Counted from the stretch's first letter, positions 13,401 through 28,400 are shown. The stretch is DNA of 64,000 nucleotides from Charina bottae (GCA_023362775.1 JALMGJ010000005.1:38559463-38623462); one strand, 5' to 3'. The notes: generated by a model from the letters alone, not told the origin. Numbers and translations: made by a program.

Positions 13401-16400
13401 TGTTTATCTGCTGCAAAGAAGTATATAGACTCCCCCAAAATAAGTTGAAAAATAAGGATGCAAAAATCACTTACAAAATATTAAAGCTGTCCACTGAAAA
13501 GAAACAGACAAACTTGCCTTTTTTATTTTAGCTGTTGCTTAAGCAAGCAAATACTGGGGATCTATAACACTGAAAAATTAAAAGATATTAAGAGAACGGT
13601 ATAGAAAAAAATAGAATAATTGGGAAACCAAATATTTATTATGGAATGCTATATATATATATATCCACTTGATTGAATGCTATTTGTTCCTGGCTATTTG
13701 TAAGACTGAAACCTCAGAGTTTGTAAATGGGTAAAAGGTAAAGGTTCCCCCCGCACATTTGTGCAGTCGTGTCCGACTCTAGGGGCCGGTGCTCATCTCC
13801 GTTTGTTAGCCAAAGAGCCAGCGTTGTCCGAAGACACTTCCACGGTCATGTGGCCGCATGACACGTGTGGAACGCTGTTACCTACCCACCGAAGTGGTAC
13901 CTATTAATCTACTTGCATTTGCATGCTTTCGAATTACTAGGTTGGCAAGAGCTGGAGCTAGTGCGGGAGCTCACTCCGCACGCAGGGCTAGGGATTCGAA
14001 CCTCCGAACTTGCAATCTTCCGATCGACAAGCCTGGCTTCTTACCCACTGAGCCACCACGCCCCTTTGTAAATGGGGCTTACTTTCAAATAAGAACACAT
14101 AGGATTACAGTCTTAATGTGTCAGTGGGTCTAAATATCTTAAGATGCTTTGCATCTAGTTCTGTTTATAAAATGAAAAATTTCTGTTTTTTTTTTGTTAT
14201 ATTATTCTGGATGCATTCATTCCAATGTAATAATAAAATCTGGTATAATTTTGACAAAAGTGAGAAGCAATTGCAACTGCTACAAGACGGAAAATGTGTG
14301 TAGGACAGGAAGTCGGTGATGGAATCTCTTATGGTTTTAGTTATAAGCAGATACAGAGAACTTCAGTAGAGATCAGAGCCGCGGTGCTTTGAAACAGGTT
14401 TTTTTTAAAAAAAACCTTTCCCCTTCATTCTGTTTTAATGTCCTCTTAACAGTAAATTGGTATAGTGCCTTCAAAGGAAAGAAATAAAGGCAAGAGTTTT
14501 CCCCACAGCACTAAACCATTTTTAAGAATAAAAGTGTTAAGAGTTGCACATGAAATTTTGTTTGACCTTGAACATATTTTTTTGTACTTGGATCAATTAT
14601 ATATAAGTGAGCATTTATTAAACAAAACAAATAAGAGAGATGGGTGTATCTGTTAATTATAACACTTCCTCTCTTCTCAGGAAGCAGAAAATATCATTCA
14701 GAAAATCAAACAGCAACAGTATACAGAACTGCTTAATTTTGACCAGCTCCTCATTGAAAAGAAGGATCAGAAGGTGTTTCTGCAGTTTGGTAAGACCGTT
14801 ACTAAGCCTAGAATCAAATATCCTGCAAAATAAGCTGATAAGATAGTGATAATTGAAGGCCAAATTGATCCATTATTGTCAGAGTAATTGCTTGATATAG
14901 AAACTATCATCATGTGGTATAGCCTACCACATATATCTGACCGATTTGTGATTCGCATTAAGCCATAGTTTCCTTCCTTAACCAAAATAGATGAATCATT
15001 ACAGAAATGTAAACCGAATTATGGCTTTATTTTGTGATGTATGAACCCAATCTTTCTGTCTCTCTCATTCTCTCTCCCTCCCCATGCAATGGCATAAAGA
15101 AAATTGCTCCAGCCATATGGTAAGAGACACCACACAAATAACTAAACCATGTGCTAAAACCTACTATAGGAGATGATTACAATGATCTGCATGGGGTTGC
15201 TGTAGTGCTATCAGGTTTTTGATAGAGAGCCAGTTTGGTCTAGTGGTTAAGGCAATGGGCTAGAAACCAGGAGGCTGTGAGTTCTAGTCCCGCCTTAGGC
15301 AAGAAAGCCGTCTGGGTGACCTTGGGCCAGTCACTCTCTCTCAGCCCAACTCACCTCACAGGGTTGTTGTTGTGCGGAAAATAGGAGGAGAAAGGAGTAT
15401 TTGGTATGTTCGCCGCCTTGAGTTATTTATAAAAATAATAAAAGGCGGGATATAAAAATAAAAAAAATAAAAATCTTCAATTAAGTTAAAACAATAATCA
15501 GCCATCTGTCTGTTTCAGAGGAGGAAGAAATAACATTTGCCCCAACCTATCGCTTTGAAAGAAACACCCGAGAGAATTATGTCTACATCAAGCAGAAAGC
15601 AACAGGGGTATGCCATAACTTCTAGCATATTGTAGCATTTCAATTGATAACTGTTGCCAGCACCATTTCTCTTTTGATAGACATTGCAATGAAGAAAATA
15701 AAATCAATGGCTTTTTGGCAACTTCTGACAGAGTGATGTGTTCTTGATATTGAGTCGTCTTTTGTTTGCAGATGAAGTACAATTTGCCATCCTGGTGTGA
15801 TCGAGTGCTCTGGAAATCATATCCCTTGGTGCATGTGGTGTGCCAGTCTTATGGTGGGTAGATAACAGATTGAAAATAACAGCAAAGCTGGCTTAAGCGG
15901 AAATGATTCAGAACAGAATCTGTAGAATTGCCTTTCACTGCCAAGTCTCAACAAGAGACATCCTATCCTTGAGAAATGCTTTCTCCTTAAACTAAGATAT
16001 GTGGGGGGAAGAGAATAGGCTGTGAATAATTGTGAGAGAAATACACCTTGCAAGTCTTAGAATGCCTCCTGCCTCCCCACCCCCCCCCCTCCGTTACTAA
16101 GCCAGAAAAGGCTCTCAGTTGTAGCAATTATTTCTAGGATATTCTGTTTCCCTCAGTTAAAAATGTGAAGTAGCTGAAGTCTGTTGTCCAAAAGAAATCA
16201 CATCCAAAGCACAGTTAATGACTCTGTGTGTGTGTGTGTGCGCATGCGTGTGCATGTGTAATTGTTTCTGTGGGAATTTTGGTTCCTGGCCAGATCCAAA
16301 ATTAGGATGTTTATAGGCTGTTCTTCATCAGTCTTCATAACACATTAAAATATATATATAAAATTGCAATTAAAACAGTAGAACTGTCACATGAAATGCT

Positions 16401-19400
16401 AGTGCAAAACAAAATTCTTATAGTATAAAGAGGACAAATTAATTTAAGCCTAGCACTGAAAGAAGAACAAAGACACCTCTAGGAAGATAATGCCAAAGAG
16501 CAGGTGCTGTACCTTTGACTCTTTTCGGCAAATGGGAGAATCTAAGGAAGGCTGATACATGGAAGGAATCATGGTAGAACATTTTTTCAGGTAACCTCGT
16601 TTCAGATCGCTGAAGGACACGTCATGGGAGTTGTGTGCTGGTTATAGAGTTGTTTCTGTATACAACTCACTTGAAAATAGAAGTGTTGTTCTCTTAAGGA
16701 TCAGTTAGGCCAAGTAATTATTTTATTGTATTGTCGAAGGCTTTCACGGCCGGAGTTCAATGGCTGTTGTGGGTCTTCCGGGCTGTGTGGCCGTGTTCTG
16801 GAAGTTGTGGTTCCTAACGTTTCGCCAGCATCTGTGGCCAGCATCTTCAGAGGGCAGGAGCACAGACAGAGATTCAGACAGAGATTTTGCTTCTGTCTGT
16901 GCTCCTGCCCTCTGAAGATGCTGGCCACAGATGCTGGCGAAACGTTAGGAACCACAACTTCCAGAACACGGCCACACAGCCCGGAAGACCCACAACAGCC
17001 AATTATTTTATTCTTTCCTCCCTTAGAAAATTAAGAACAGAGACCCTTAACTGTCTTTCCTCTCTTAGGATGCACAACTGACATTATGACAAGTGATCAT
17101 AGTCCTGTTTTTGCTACATTTGAAGTTGCTGTCACATCTCAGTTTGTCTCTAAGAATGGTGAGCATTTTTTTCCCTAAGTAAAGATACAAAACTTTAAAT
17201 CGCTGTTCAAATGCCTTTAACAATCTTGCGGAACACTATCATTGCCAACCTTAACATGTGTTCTCTTTTCCCCAGATGATAAGTTCACAGACTCTCTGGG
17301 AGAGATTGAATTCCTCCATTGCAGTGCTGTCCTCAAGACAAAGTCACAGACAAAATTCTATATTGAATTTTACTCCAGCTGCCTGGAAAGTAAGTACTGT
17401 TGCTCATGTTGTTGTTGTTGTTATGTTATTTAGAAATTGCATTGGAGGGATTAATGGGAGAAGTAAGACTGTTTCTAGGTTATATCCCATTCACCATTTT
17501 GCAAAATATTTATATTAAATATGAAATAATAAACTACTTAAAAGCTTCTCAATATATCCTGTCTACATTATCATTTGAAAGGCAAGAATCTTCATTGCAG
17601 AAAATCTCTGGTCTTCATTGCTGGTTTTGGCCAACTTTTCCTTGTTGTTTTCACCTGAAATTTTATAAAAAGTACTTGCTTTTACAAACACTTTTATATT
17701 TCCAGACCCGAATGCTCAAATATTTTCCCCAAAAAGGATGATATTATAATACAACTTTGTTTATAATACAGATCCACCAGTGAAAGATTTAATATAAACA
17801 CCTGAACATGTGATGTACGAACGTGTATATGTGTGTGTATGTGTATGCGTGTACATACATTTCCTATTCATACATTGACCAAACCTCAGCATCCTCCAGT
17901 TTCAGCATTAGATCTTCAGATTAACATGTCCTGGAACACCTTTTGCAGAACTGTTGTGAGAGTTAACACATAAAAAGCCATGTGTACCGGCCCAAGCTTT
18001 GAGGGGAAATGATTCATTTTAAATGGTTACTATTTGATATTTGTTCATAAGTTATATTACATATATTTAATCTGCAGTGGCTATAAAAATCACTGTTTAT
18101 TTTTATTATTTATTTATTTAATTTATTTATATAACCGCCCATCTCCCCCAACGGGGAACTCTTATAAGTTTATAAGTATCTTTTATGTCTGGAATCCAAA
18201 TTAAAGGGCTGGAGCTTAATGTCATTATAAATTTGCAGCCTAAAAATAGTTGTGACTTTGCAAGATCAAAAATTAGTATGTGCACACAAGGATCAAATTA
18301 TTGCTCTGCAATAATTCTGTGAATGTAACTATACATTGGTGCTTAAGATTATATTTCTAAATTCCTAAATCTGAGCTCTTTGTGTCATGAAACAATATAC
18401 GTCCAGAATGGGTTGTTTATGTTGTCCTTTGTCAAGGGGCCAAACAGGATGCGGGGGGAGTATATCTCTGTTGCCCTGTTTACATTATTTATATGACATA
18501 TAGCTCTGTTAACCATGTTCCACACAAAAAAGGCTGTACAGAGATTTGCATATATTTCTATGGAAACCATGTGTTAAGGCTTAAATTAGAATTTCAACTG
18601 TGCTATCTTGAGTGGCGTAGGAAGACCTGTCATATTTTCCTTCTCCACTTGTCCGTGCAAGTACTGAGCCTCCTAATGATTTTCTTAACTCATGAAATCC
18701 TAAGAAGGCAACCCAATGAGGTCATGGGGAAATGCACTTTGTAAACACTCATTTAGGAGCATAGGCTGAAAGTCACAGGTGCTTTCCATTCTTCAGTTTC
18801 CCTTTGCTGCCAAGTTTGTTTTGTTTGTTTTTTTAGTTTTGCAAATGTCTGTGTTCTTGCTTGTGCTTTTTCAGCTGGCAACTAATTTTCTTTTCTAACA
18901 CTTTTACAGGCTTTGTAAAGAGCCAAGAGGGAGAAAATGAGGAAGGAAATGAAGGGGAACTGGTGGTAAAGTTTGTCGAAGCCCTTCCTAAGGTAGGTTG
19001 ATAGGTTTCGTTTGAACATAATATCAATAATACATAATAACTGATTTAATTCATATCCAAACAATGATGCAGATTAACCAGTGAATTTTATTCCCGTCTC
19101 AGACCAGTAACAATGAATCATTATAGTCCTTCAGATTACTGTGTAATAAAATAAAATATATATACAGGTTACTTAAACATATAAAATCAATATAAAATAC
19201 AACAACAATTCCCTTATTATAGGGGAAGAGCACTGATGTTCATCTTCCTATGTGTTTTGCTCCTCCATGAGACAGCACCAAACTAGCAACCTACCAAACA
19301 GAACTGTTGCTAGTTGCCATGTGATTCTAAAGTCTTAATCTGCAAGTAATTTGCTTGCATAAAAATCATCTGGAGCTCCTTGAAATGTTTACATCACAAT

Positions 19401-22400
19401 AAGGGGCAATCATGGTGTTATGGATGTCTGTACAAAAAGATGTGGGCCAATGTTTCTGCCTTACCACCCCACGTGGTCAGAATCTTTCAATGAGGGCTCT
19501 CTTTCATTTGCCACCACATGAACATACCATGGCAATTTTTTCTGCCGATTGCTCTTGGCCAGCTTTTTTTTCTTTTCTTTTCTTTTTTCTTTTGTATGCC
19601 CCACCTTTGTTTCATCTCCAGACCATACCTGAGGCATCTTAAAGTCGTTCTGGCTGTTCTGATGAGTTTTCTCTCTTGTCCTGATACCATTTGTGCCATG
19701 AACACAATCTGCATGGTTCACTGACCATGTAATTGCTGGTGTAGATAGGGATTGGGATCTGCTCAGTTCCCATTGGAAATGTTAGGCTGCCCTGCAGCCA
19801 CTGCACATTACTCTCCAGAATCATTTTGGCTTGGGCTGAAGATAAGGCCAGACACTTGGCTTCTGCAGAGGCATCTCCCCACCAATACCGACCAGGATTT
19901 TTCATAGTGACTGTCAGGTGATACTTCTTTGAAGAACACTTCACTTTCTGAGCACAGGCTTACCACTTTTCTGAAAAAGCATTAGTCCTGTGCTGCACAG
20001 AAAGTGAATTTAAACTGGGAAAGAGAGCTGGGTTCAGCATGCCTGCTGTTTTCATGACTGCTTGTGCAATGTATCATGGTTATTTATGTCCTTTTGATGA
20101 TGGTGGGGCATCATTTTACCCACTCCATTCTGTCTTTGGCAGCATGATGATGTCACGCCATGATTATGATGATGGTTATAATACATAGACCAATCACAAT
20201 TCCATGTTTCCCAAAAAAAACCCATTGCATGAATGATCTGTCTTCTACTTTCCCTCTAATTCCTGGAACTTAGATATTTTATTGTTCCAGATAAGCCACC
20301 TTTCCCCAGTCTGAAACCCTTCAAATATTTTAGACCAGAATTACCATCCCTAACACTCAGAGATTGTATCTGAAGGGTATTAGTTTCGGAAGAAGTAAAA
20401 TAGAGTACAGAAAGCTTTCTCAGAGTCTTGCTTCAAATCCTTATACTGAATGAACACATGGATAATTAAATTGCTTGGAAGAACATGCTGAAATGAAATT
20501 CCAGCTGGTGTCTTTTAGAGGATTTCCAATTAAGCACTGCCAAGACAAATCTAGGGAGCCCGGTTAATTTCCATTGTGTTACATTCCAGACTCCAACATT
20601 AAAATTTGGAAAAAGCCCGATGAGTTTCTTCTCCTTCAATTCAACAAGATGTTTTGAGTGATAGACACCCATTTCCATCTCAGTCTCTTTTAGCTGTGAC
20701 ATTGAACTAGTTCTATACCCTATACTCTCTACTTCTAAGACTCTCAGCATTCAGTATTCCTTATATTTTTAGGTGAACTATACAAATAAGTAAGGGGCAT
20801 GGTGGCTCAGCGGGTAAGACGCCAGGCTTGTTGATCGGAAGATTGCAAGTTTGGAGGTTCGAATCCCTAGTCCCACGTGACAGAGTGAGCTCCTGCACTC
20901 GCCCCAGCTCTTGCCAGCCTAGCAATTCGAAAGCATGCAAATGCAAGTAGATTAATAGGTACCACTTCGGTGGGTAGGTAACAGTGTTCCACGTGCGTCA
21001 TGCTAGCCACATGACTGTGGAAGCGTCTTTGGATAGCGCTGGCTCTTCGGCTAACAAACGGAGATGAGCACCGGCCCCTAGAGTCAGACACGACTGCACA
21101 AATGTGCGGGGGGAACCTTTACCTATACAAATAAGTGCACCTGACTGAATTTGGAGAAGTACATGCCCTACAGGTATAGGATCCAGGATTAGCTGAAGCT
21201 CGCTGTCAAGTATATGTCCTTCTGCCAGTATAATTTATGATGTGCTAACAGAAAAAAATAAAACATCAGAACAAAGGTGCATATTTTGCACATATTTGAC
21301 CAGGAAAAAAATCCCTTGAAATCCAAAGTTTACTGCAATTTATGTACGATGCATGTAAGACAGCAACTTCAGTGTAGACACATTCACAAGAAATAGATAC
21401 TGCTTTGATATTAGATTTCACAAATATATTTCTTCCGCCAGTTTTACTGAATTCTTGAGTTTTCCTTGCAGCTGACTCCAATTATTTCAGATCCAGAATA
21501 TCTGCTAGACCAACACATTTTGATCAGCATTAAATCTTCAGACAGCGATGAATCTTATGGTAAGATTTACACAAACATATGACTAGTTTACACAAATCAA
21601 ACATCATTACAACTTGTTCAAGTTGTTCAGAGTGTAAAAGAGAAAGCCAATAAAACATTTCAGATTTCTAAGCTTTCTTTTTTGCTTAGAAATCTATTAC
21701 TGTACGGTAGTTTCTATAAATAAAATGCAATCTTACATAAGGGGTGAGAGGGGTCTATGATATTTGCACAAGGCACATAATCTTTGCAAATTTATCCATC
21801 CCCAAAAAGTTTCTGAATGGAAACACATTTTTAAGGAATTAGTATCTCTCGTCAGTGATAATATGATTTGTGGCTAAACGACAGATGATATTAAATACTG
21901 TATGTAGTTTGCAGATTATTGTTTATGGTAACATAAGAAGAAACAATACCAGTGTGGGAAGCATAAGCCTCTTCCACAGCCTCTTGTTTTGTAAAATTCC
22001 TGTCTCCTGTGCAAGGACTTTAAAAGAAAAAAAAATCTTATTGTACCAGCACAATTTTTCCTTAAAAGCACACATGCAGCTGAAGAGTAGGTGGATATTT
22101 TGCAAAGCAACTAACTGATGGTGGGGAGGTAGGAAATGTTTAAATCTCCCCATACCTGCATATTTGTCTTAGTTAGGGTTGATCCCTTCCATACCTTACA
22201 TTACTCTAAACTGAAATCAGAATGGCACTGCACAACACATACTTAGACATCTGAAGTTGACATTTAGTAGAATTTGCTGCTTCTCTTTCTGGAGAGAGCA
22301 AGCTGTATTTGAACTTCTAGTGTTTACAATAGCTTTTTCCAACTGGCCACTCTCTGGATGTATTGGGATTGCAATTCTAAAATTCCTGGCCTGATCAGCA

Positions 22401-25400
22401 AGGGAATTGTAGTCCCATCAGACCCCGAGGACAGCCAGTTCCAAAACTTGTTTACAACATGGCCAACTACTATATTGTAAAACTACTACCGTATTTTCCG
22501 GCGTAAAATACTACCGTATTTTAGCGTCGCTGGTGCCGCTCAGCGAACTACGTAACAAAAAAACGATGGAAGTTCACTGGCTGGATGTGAGCTGGACACC
22601 TTCACTCAGCACAACTGAATCTACAAGCAGCGATGTACGTGTGTGTGTGTGTGAAAAAGGCAAGAGAACGGCCACAATCCCAGAGTTCTGACTGCCATCT
22701 TGAATTTATTGTCCCCCACCCCCATGGACACCCATGGCCCGGGATCCAAACAGGAAGAGCAAAAGAGCCCTCGGGACTTCACGTGCCTTCAGGCTGCCGG
22801 GGAAAAAGGTAGTTCGCTGAGTGGCACCAGTGACGCTAAAAGCAGCGGCAGCAAGAGCAGCGGTTGGGGAAAGGGAAGCCTGGTAGGAAGCGTGGCCAAT
22901 TCTGGGGGCCCGCTCCATTGAAAGCGCGGCTGGGAGGGGAGGGGAAGGGAAGGGAAGGCGAGGCGAGGTGAAGCGAGGCGCCCGTTGAGTGTTGTGGGCG
23001 ACTTTGGAGCCCGTCGTGGAGCCACTGCGTTTTGCCCCCTCCCTTCCCAAGGCTGCTCTGAGGGAACGGAGCTCGCTCCCCCCTCCCCACGTTTCTCCGT
23101 GGAGCGACGGGACCCAATGCAGTATGCCGCCCCGCGCTCGTCCTCCTGCTCTTTCCTGGGGGCTGCGTTCCGGCGAGCAGCTGCACTTGGCCAGGAGAGG
23201 TCTTATACGGCGAGTATATCCCAAACTCTATATTTTAACTGGAAAAGTTGGGGGTCGTCTTATACGCCCAGTCGTCTTATACGGCGGAAAATACGGTATA
23301 TTGTAAATTGCAGTGGGAATTTATTTTGTATGATACCTACTAAATGAATGGAAGGGTATGAATGAAAAGTCCTACTAAGGGTAGATCCACATTTTCTGCT
23401 TGGCCCAACACCAGTATGGGCCACTCACACTTCCTGAGCGTAAGAACAGATGATGTCATCCTCCTTACTGCAAATGCACCCCTATGTTTTCCAGCTTCCA
23501 TTCAAAACTGCCAATTGCCACCTAAGCTGCTTTTAAGTCCTTTAGAGCAGATGGTCTCCACCACTTCATTTTGTTCTAGTAACAGCTCCAGCTCCAGCTC
23601 CAATTGGCTGTAGCGCCTAGCACATCAACTCACCTCCAGCAGGTGGTCGCTGCCCTCTGCAGCCATTTGATCCTGGGCTGCCAAGCTGTCTTGCTTTCTC
23701 CTGAAGAGCAGTTGCTGCTTTTTTATAATCTCATAGAGGACTCAACAATGGCCCATTAAGTCAAAGACAATAATCACTTACATCTCCAGTATACACCCTT
23801 TCCATTTCTGCAGTGTCCTTGTTTTCCTGTTCTCTGTGCACATAATTGCAAAACTTCCTTTCCCTTGCCTTTATTTTTTAATATTTTTAAATTGAATGGT
23901 AGAAATATTACTTTTTAAATTTAGCTGAACTATAAGTTCTTCCTTGCTAGAAAGTTTCCATGGATCTTCAGAGGAACTTAGGAATGAAAGAACAACCTGT
24001 TCCCCATTGCTTCGATTATTGTAGCGTCAAAGCAACAATGGTACCATAAGGACTAGTGAGGAGGAAACGGTCCCTAAAAGGAAAAGGCAGGACCTGATAG
24101 GCCAGTCCACACAGGAGCCAGCTCACGAGACTTCCCTCACTTGGAAAGGGACGTGAACCAGTGGAATGAACATGGGGTCTTGCAGTGGGCATAGTCTAGT
24201 CTGAGCATCAACCCGACCCCATTGCCAACCCACTGCAGTCTGGACTGGAATGTCTGAAGTTGTCTTAAGAAGCAGACAGGAGCAGCATGGGAGATGAGCA
24301 GTTTAGGGTACAATATGGAATTGCCATAAATGTGACCAATGATATATTTAATCCAGTATCTTACTTCTAACACTGGCCAGCAAGATGCCTCTGGGAATCT
24401 TCTAATCAAAGGAATTAATCAGAACCATCATTAATCCATGTGCTTTTTCACACTGGTTTGCACTCAGTGTAATTCTATGCAAGTCTACTCTCTGAGACTT
24501 TGGGAAGTATGTATAAGATTGCAGCTATAGTCTTGGTTGTTCAGTTATATGTGAGCAAAGAAATGCCCCTTGCTATCCCATAACAATCAGCTCCCTTACT
24601 GTTCTCTAGGTGAAGGCTGCATTGCCCTTCAAAGTGGAGCTGCGGAATCCCAAGTCCCTATCCAAACTGTGTTAACGCACCATGGAGAAAAGACAGGTAT
24701 CTTCCAAGGTGAATTCAAGCTGCAGACATCCCAAGGGAAACAGAGAGAAAAATTATATGGTAAGCCAGTGCTCCAGTACAGTCATACTTTTGGCTAAGAA
24801 GGGCAATGTACTGAGTCTGAAAGAGCTGTTTTTGTTTTTCTGGTAGCTACAACCAGCCAAAAATGGTTATGTAAGAGAGTGCTTATAAGACTTGTTTCAG
24901 AAACTAGTGTTTTTCCATGCCAGACTCCCTCTATGGTGCTGGGCAACTGACCTGGGCTTGTTTATGTAAGACACCTGCCTAGTTCAGGATGTGACCTTGG
25001 CTGCGCCAGAGAACTGAGCTGTCCCCTGGAATTTATGGGGCAAGACCTAGTGTTTGCCAAAGATTGTGAGGGTATAAGCACAGCATATAATATGGGTCAA
25101 GGAAAAGATGTGCAGAGTGCTGGGGGAGGGAAATGTTTTGCGGTTTGTCGTTTTAAAGTCCATAAAAAATGAACTTTTTAAAGTGTGGCCGCGACATCAG
25201 GAATATGTTAGAAAGTCATGGAATTCGCAAGTCCGACCTGGGCCTGATCCAGTCGCTTTAAGCAATTCATGGGTTTCAATGTCATCAGATCTCCCAACAC
25301 TTATTCCATAAACAGGGCTTGGCTTCTCTAGCAGGAACTTCACCTCCTGAGAAATCTCTGTGCAGAGAGCTTAGGTGTGGATGAAGCTTGTCAGAGTGGT

Positions 25401-28400
25401 GGCATTAGAGTTGTACACTCGTTCCACAGAGACTGACAGGTAGCAAATATGTGAAAGGAAAGGACTATAGTTATTGAAAAGGTCTTGGCATTAGAACATA
25501 CAAGCATTTTTTAGAAATAAAAACATTCTCCATTATCAAAACAGGAACCTTGGAAACATAGAGGAGATGTACAGAATCTAGTTTTAGCCTTCCCTTCCTG
25601 CTTCCAAGCAAATGAGAGAAAGGGAGCCCTCTGCCCGACTGTCTGTAATATAGGCTTTTCTTTTTCAATTGTGACACCCTGGAGAGAGAGAGAAGATTTG
25701 AACGCTTAGAAAAATGTTCAATAAGGTTTGAATTATGGAATACTTTACATGAGTTGAAGGTTAGATGTGGGAACAGCAGTATATGATGGAAATAAACTTA
25801 TGTTTACAGCAGTATATGATGTAACTTATGTTTACAGATTTTTAATTGTTGACTCTGTTGTAAACCACCCAGAGTCCCCCATTGGGGGAGATGGGCGGTG
25901 ATAAATTTGAATTATAAATAAATAAAGCATGTGTAAGAATAAATAGAATGCAGAATGAATGGTTCAACATCAAGCAGGGAGGAAGAGAAAGTTCTATAAT
26001 GTCCCCTTGACTATTCAATGTATATCTGAATAAATACACAAGCAATGCTTGCTTGCAATGAGGTGTTAGAGATATGCAGTATTGGTTAGGGATTAGAATA
26101 TTATGCATACTTTTAATGCAAATTATGCCATGTTGTTAACTGAGAATCTTAATGGTTTGCAGTGAATGTTTATATGATGCAATGAGGAATAAGTATCTGA
26201 ATTAATGAATCAGATTAAAGTAATTGCATTTAATAGGGAATACACAGTGCATGATTGCAAGTTTTACATACATGGCAAAAATAAAGCAAGTAGATGAATT
26301 TGTGCAGCTTAGTAGAATCTGTGGCTTGAATCATGTCAACTGGATTTCTATTTTCTCAGTAGAAACGTTTCACTCCTTATCCAAGGAGCTTCTTCAGATT
26401 CAAGCCACAGACTGTTCCACCTGGATGACTGAGAACCTTCATCAGCTTAGTAGAATATTTACAAAAGATTAAGATACTAAAATGAATGGAAAATTTTTAA
26501 AACATGCAAACACGGGTGGAAATCTAGTGGTAGTATGTAGTCTGTTGCAATGAAAGAAGTGTAAATGGTTGTGTATAAGAGCATGTCTCTTCCCACGTTG
26601 TAACATGGATAAAAGAACTAGGTATGTTACAAAAAACATAAAAGTATATTGAATGCAGTGAAAATATGTCAGTTAAGTGTGTGTGTGGTAAAAGAAGATG
26701 AGATAGAAATATGAATAAATGATGAATGAATGTGGATTGAATACAAAAGTGAAGTAGCCAGTATGAAAGAAGTAAACTGAGGTGGTTTTGCCATATAGAG
26801 AGAATGAATGAGGACTAAATCATGAAACAAATATATATGAAAGAAGAGTGAATGGGTTGAGAGCAAAGAAGGATCAAGAAAGTTCTGATTGAATGGAGTT
26901 GATGAGATCCTCAAAAAGAGAGGTGAAAGTTTAAAGAAGAAAAGGCAGTGTATGAATTGGTATGCAGATGTGGAAGCATGAATGGTTTGCAAAGATAGAA
27001 AGTTATAGAAAAGTATAGTGAATGGGATTGGTGTAAACTAGATTTAGTTAGATTTCCATTTCTTTTATCCCCTGCCTTTAATATCTCTTCCTCACTACTT
27101 CTTACTCTTTTTCTGCACCATGCAAAATGTTGCTTACCCAAATAGGGAATGTCCTGAGGGATATTTATGTATGGGTATCATGCTCCCTCTGAGATGAATG
27201 AGAAGTTGCACAGTTAGCAGTGAGTAGCATCTAGTTTCACATTGCTTTCCTCCTTCCCACTGTCTCAGGCAGCAGTTGGGCCTTCTCAGAAGTATAGTGG
27301 TTTTATTTGACTGGTAGCATCCCAGCTATACTTTTCTTATTTTCACCATACAGTCCAACCACAGTAGTCACCTTGGACCTCAAGCTGAATTCATGCTTCA
27401 TGAATACTTTATGTTATTCCATGATAATTATAAGTATAACATTATATGGGTATAACGAAGCACTGATACTTCATTTGGGTCTCTTTGCCTTCAGATTTTG
27501 TGAAAATTGAACGAGATGAGACTGCTGGACAAAAACCAATCAGAGGCTTGAGCAGTATAGACCATGCCAAAGAATGGGAACAAATCAACAAGTAGGTTGA
27601 AGGCAGCTGACTGCCTGTATACAAATACGACCGATATGTTGACTAGCAACGACATACCCTCAGCAGAGGTGCTCTGTGCGGCAATAGAGGCAAGTTAAGA
27701 ACTGGGAAGTTTGGTTCCGTGGATTCTTACCTGGCAGATCATAAAAATACAGTAACAAAATGTCAATATTTTCTCTAAGGAAACCCGAGGTTATGACTGG
27801 AGAAAGAGTGAGATACTAATATTTTTTCCATATATATATATATATATATCAATCACAGTAACTTCACAATCCATCACAATAGCAATGTAACCATTTTTGT
27901 CTAATTTATTATTTCTTGGGAGGAAAAGCCATAGTAGATTACAGTTTACAAAAAACAACACCCAAATAACAGACACCAGTATTAAGACTGGTGTCAAGAA
28001 GGTCTTTCAAAAATGATTTAAAAATTGAACGAGGAAGAGTAGCTTTTGTTATTGAATTGTGATAAACAAAATATGGAAGTAATATTTCTTCAAGGTGATT
28101 CTGGTAAGTTATAAGCCATGTTTTTCTTCGTTGATGATATGTTCTAAAATTTCCAAATTAACCAAAAGTTGTCGAAGGCTTTCACGGCCGGAGTTCAATG
28201 GCTGTTGTGGGTCTTTCGGGCTGTGTGGCCGTGTTCTGGAAGTTGTGGTTCCTAACGTTTCGCCAGCATCTGTGGCCAGCATCTTCAGAGGGCAGGAGCA
28301 CAGATAGAAGCAAAATCTCTGTCAGAGATTTTGCTTCTATCTGTGCTCCTGCCCTCTGAAGATGCTGGCCACAGATGCTGGCGAAACGTTAGGAACCACA

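Noticed and set aside
15239..15310. tRNA gene candidates from A/B-box-like text (also at 13990, 20800, 48020, 59640)
   Set aside because: These are SINE heads with SINE bodies, tails and target duplications; no complete tRNA cloverleaf.
22706..23224. 172-codon - strand ORF, plus several overlapping ORFs on both strands
   Set aside because: Lies wholly inside a GC-rich transposon. Open frames on many strands are expected at this composition, and no domain is visible.
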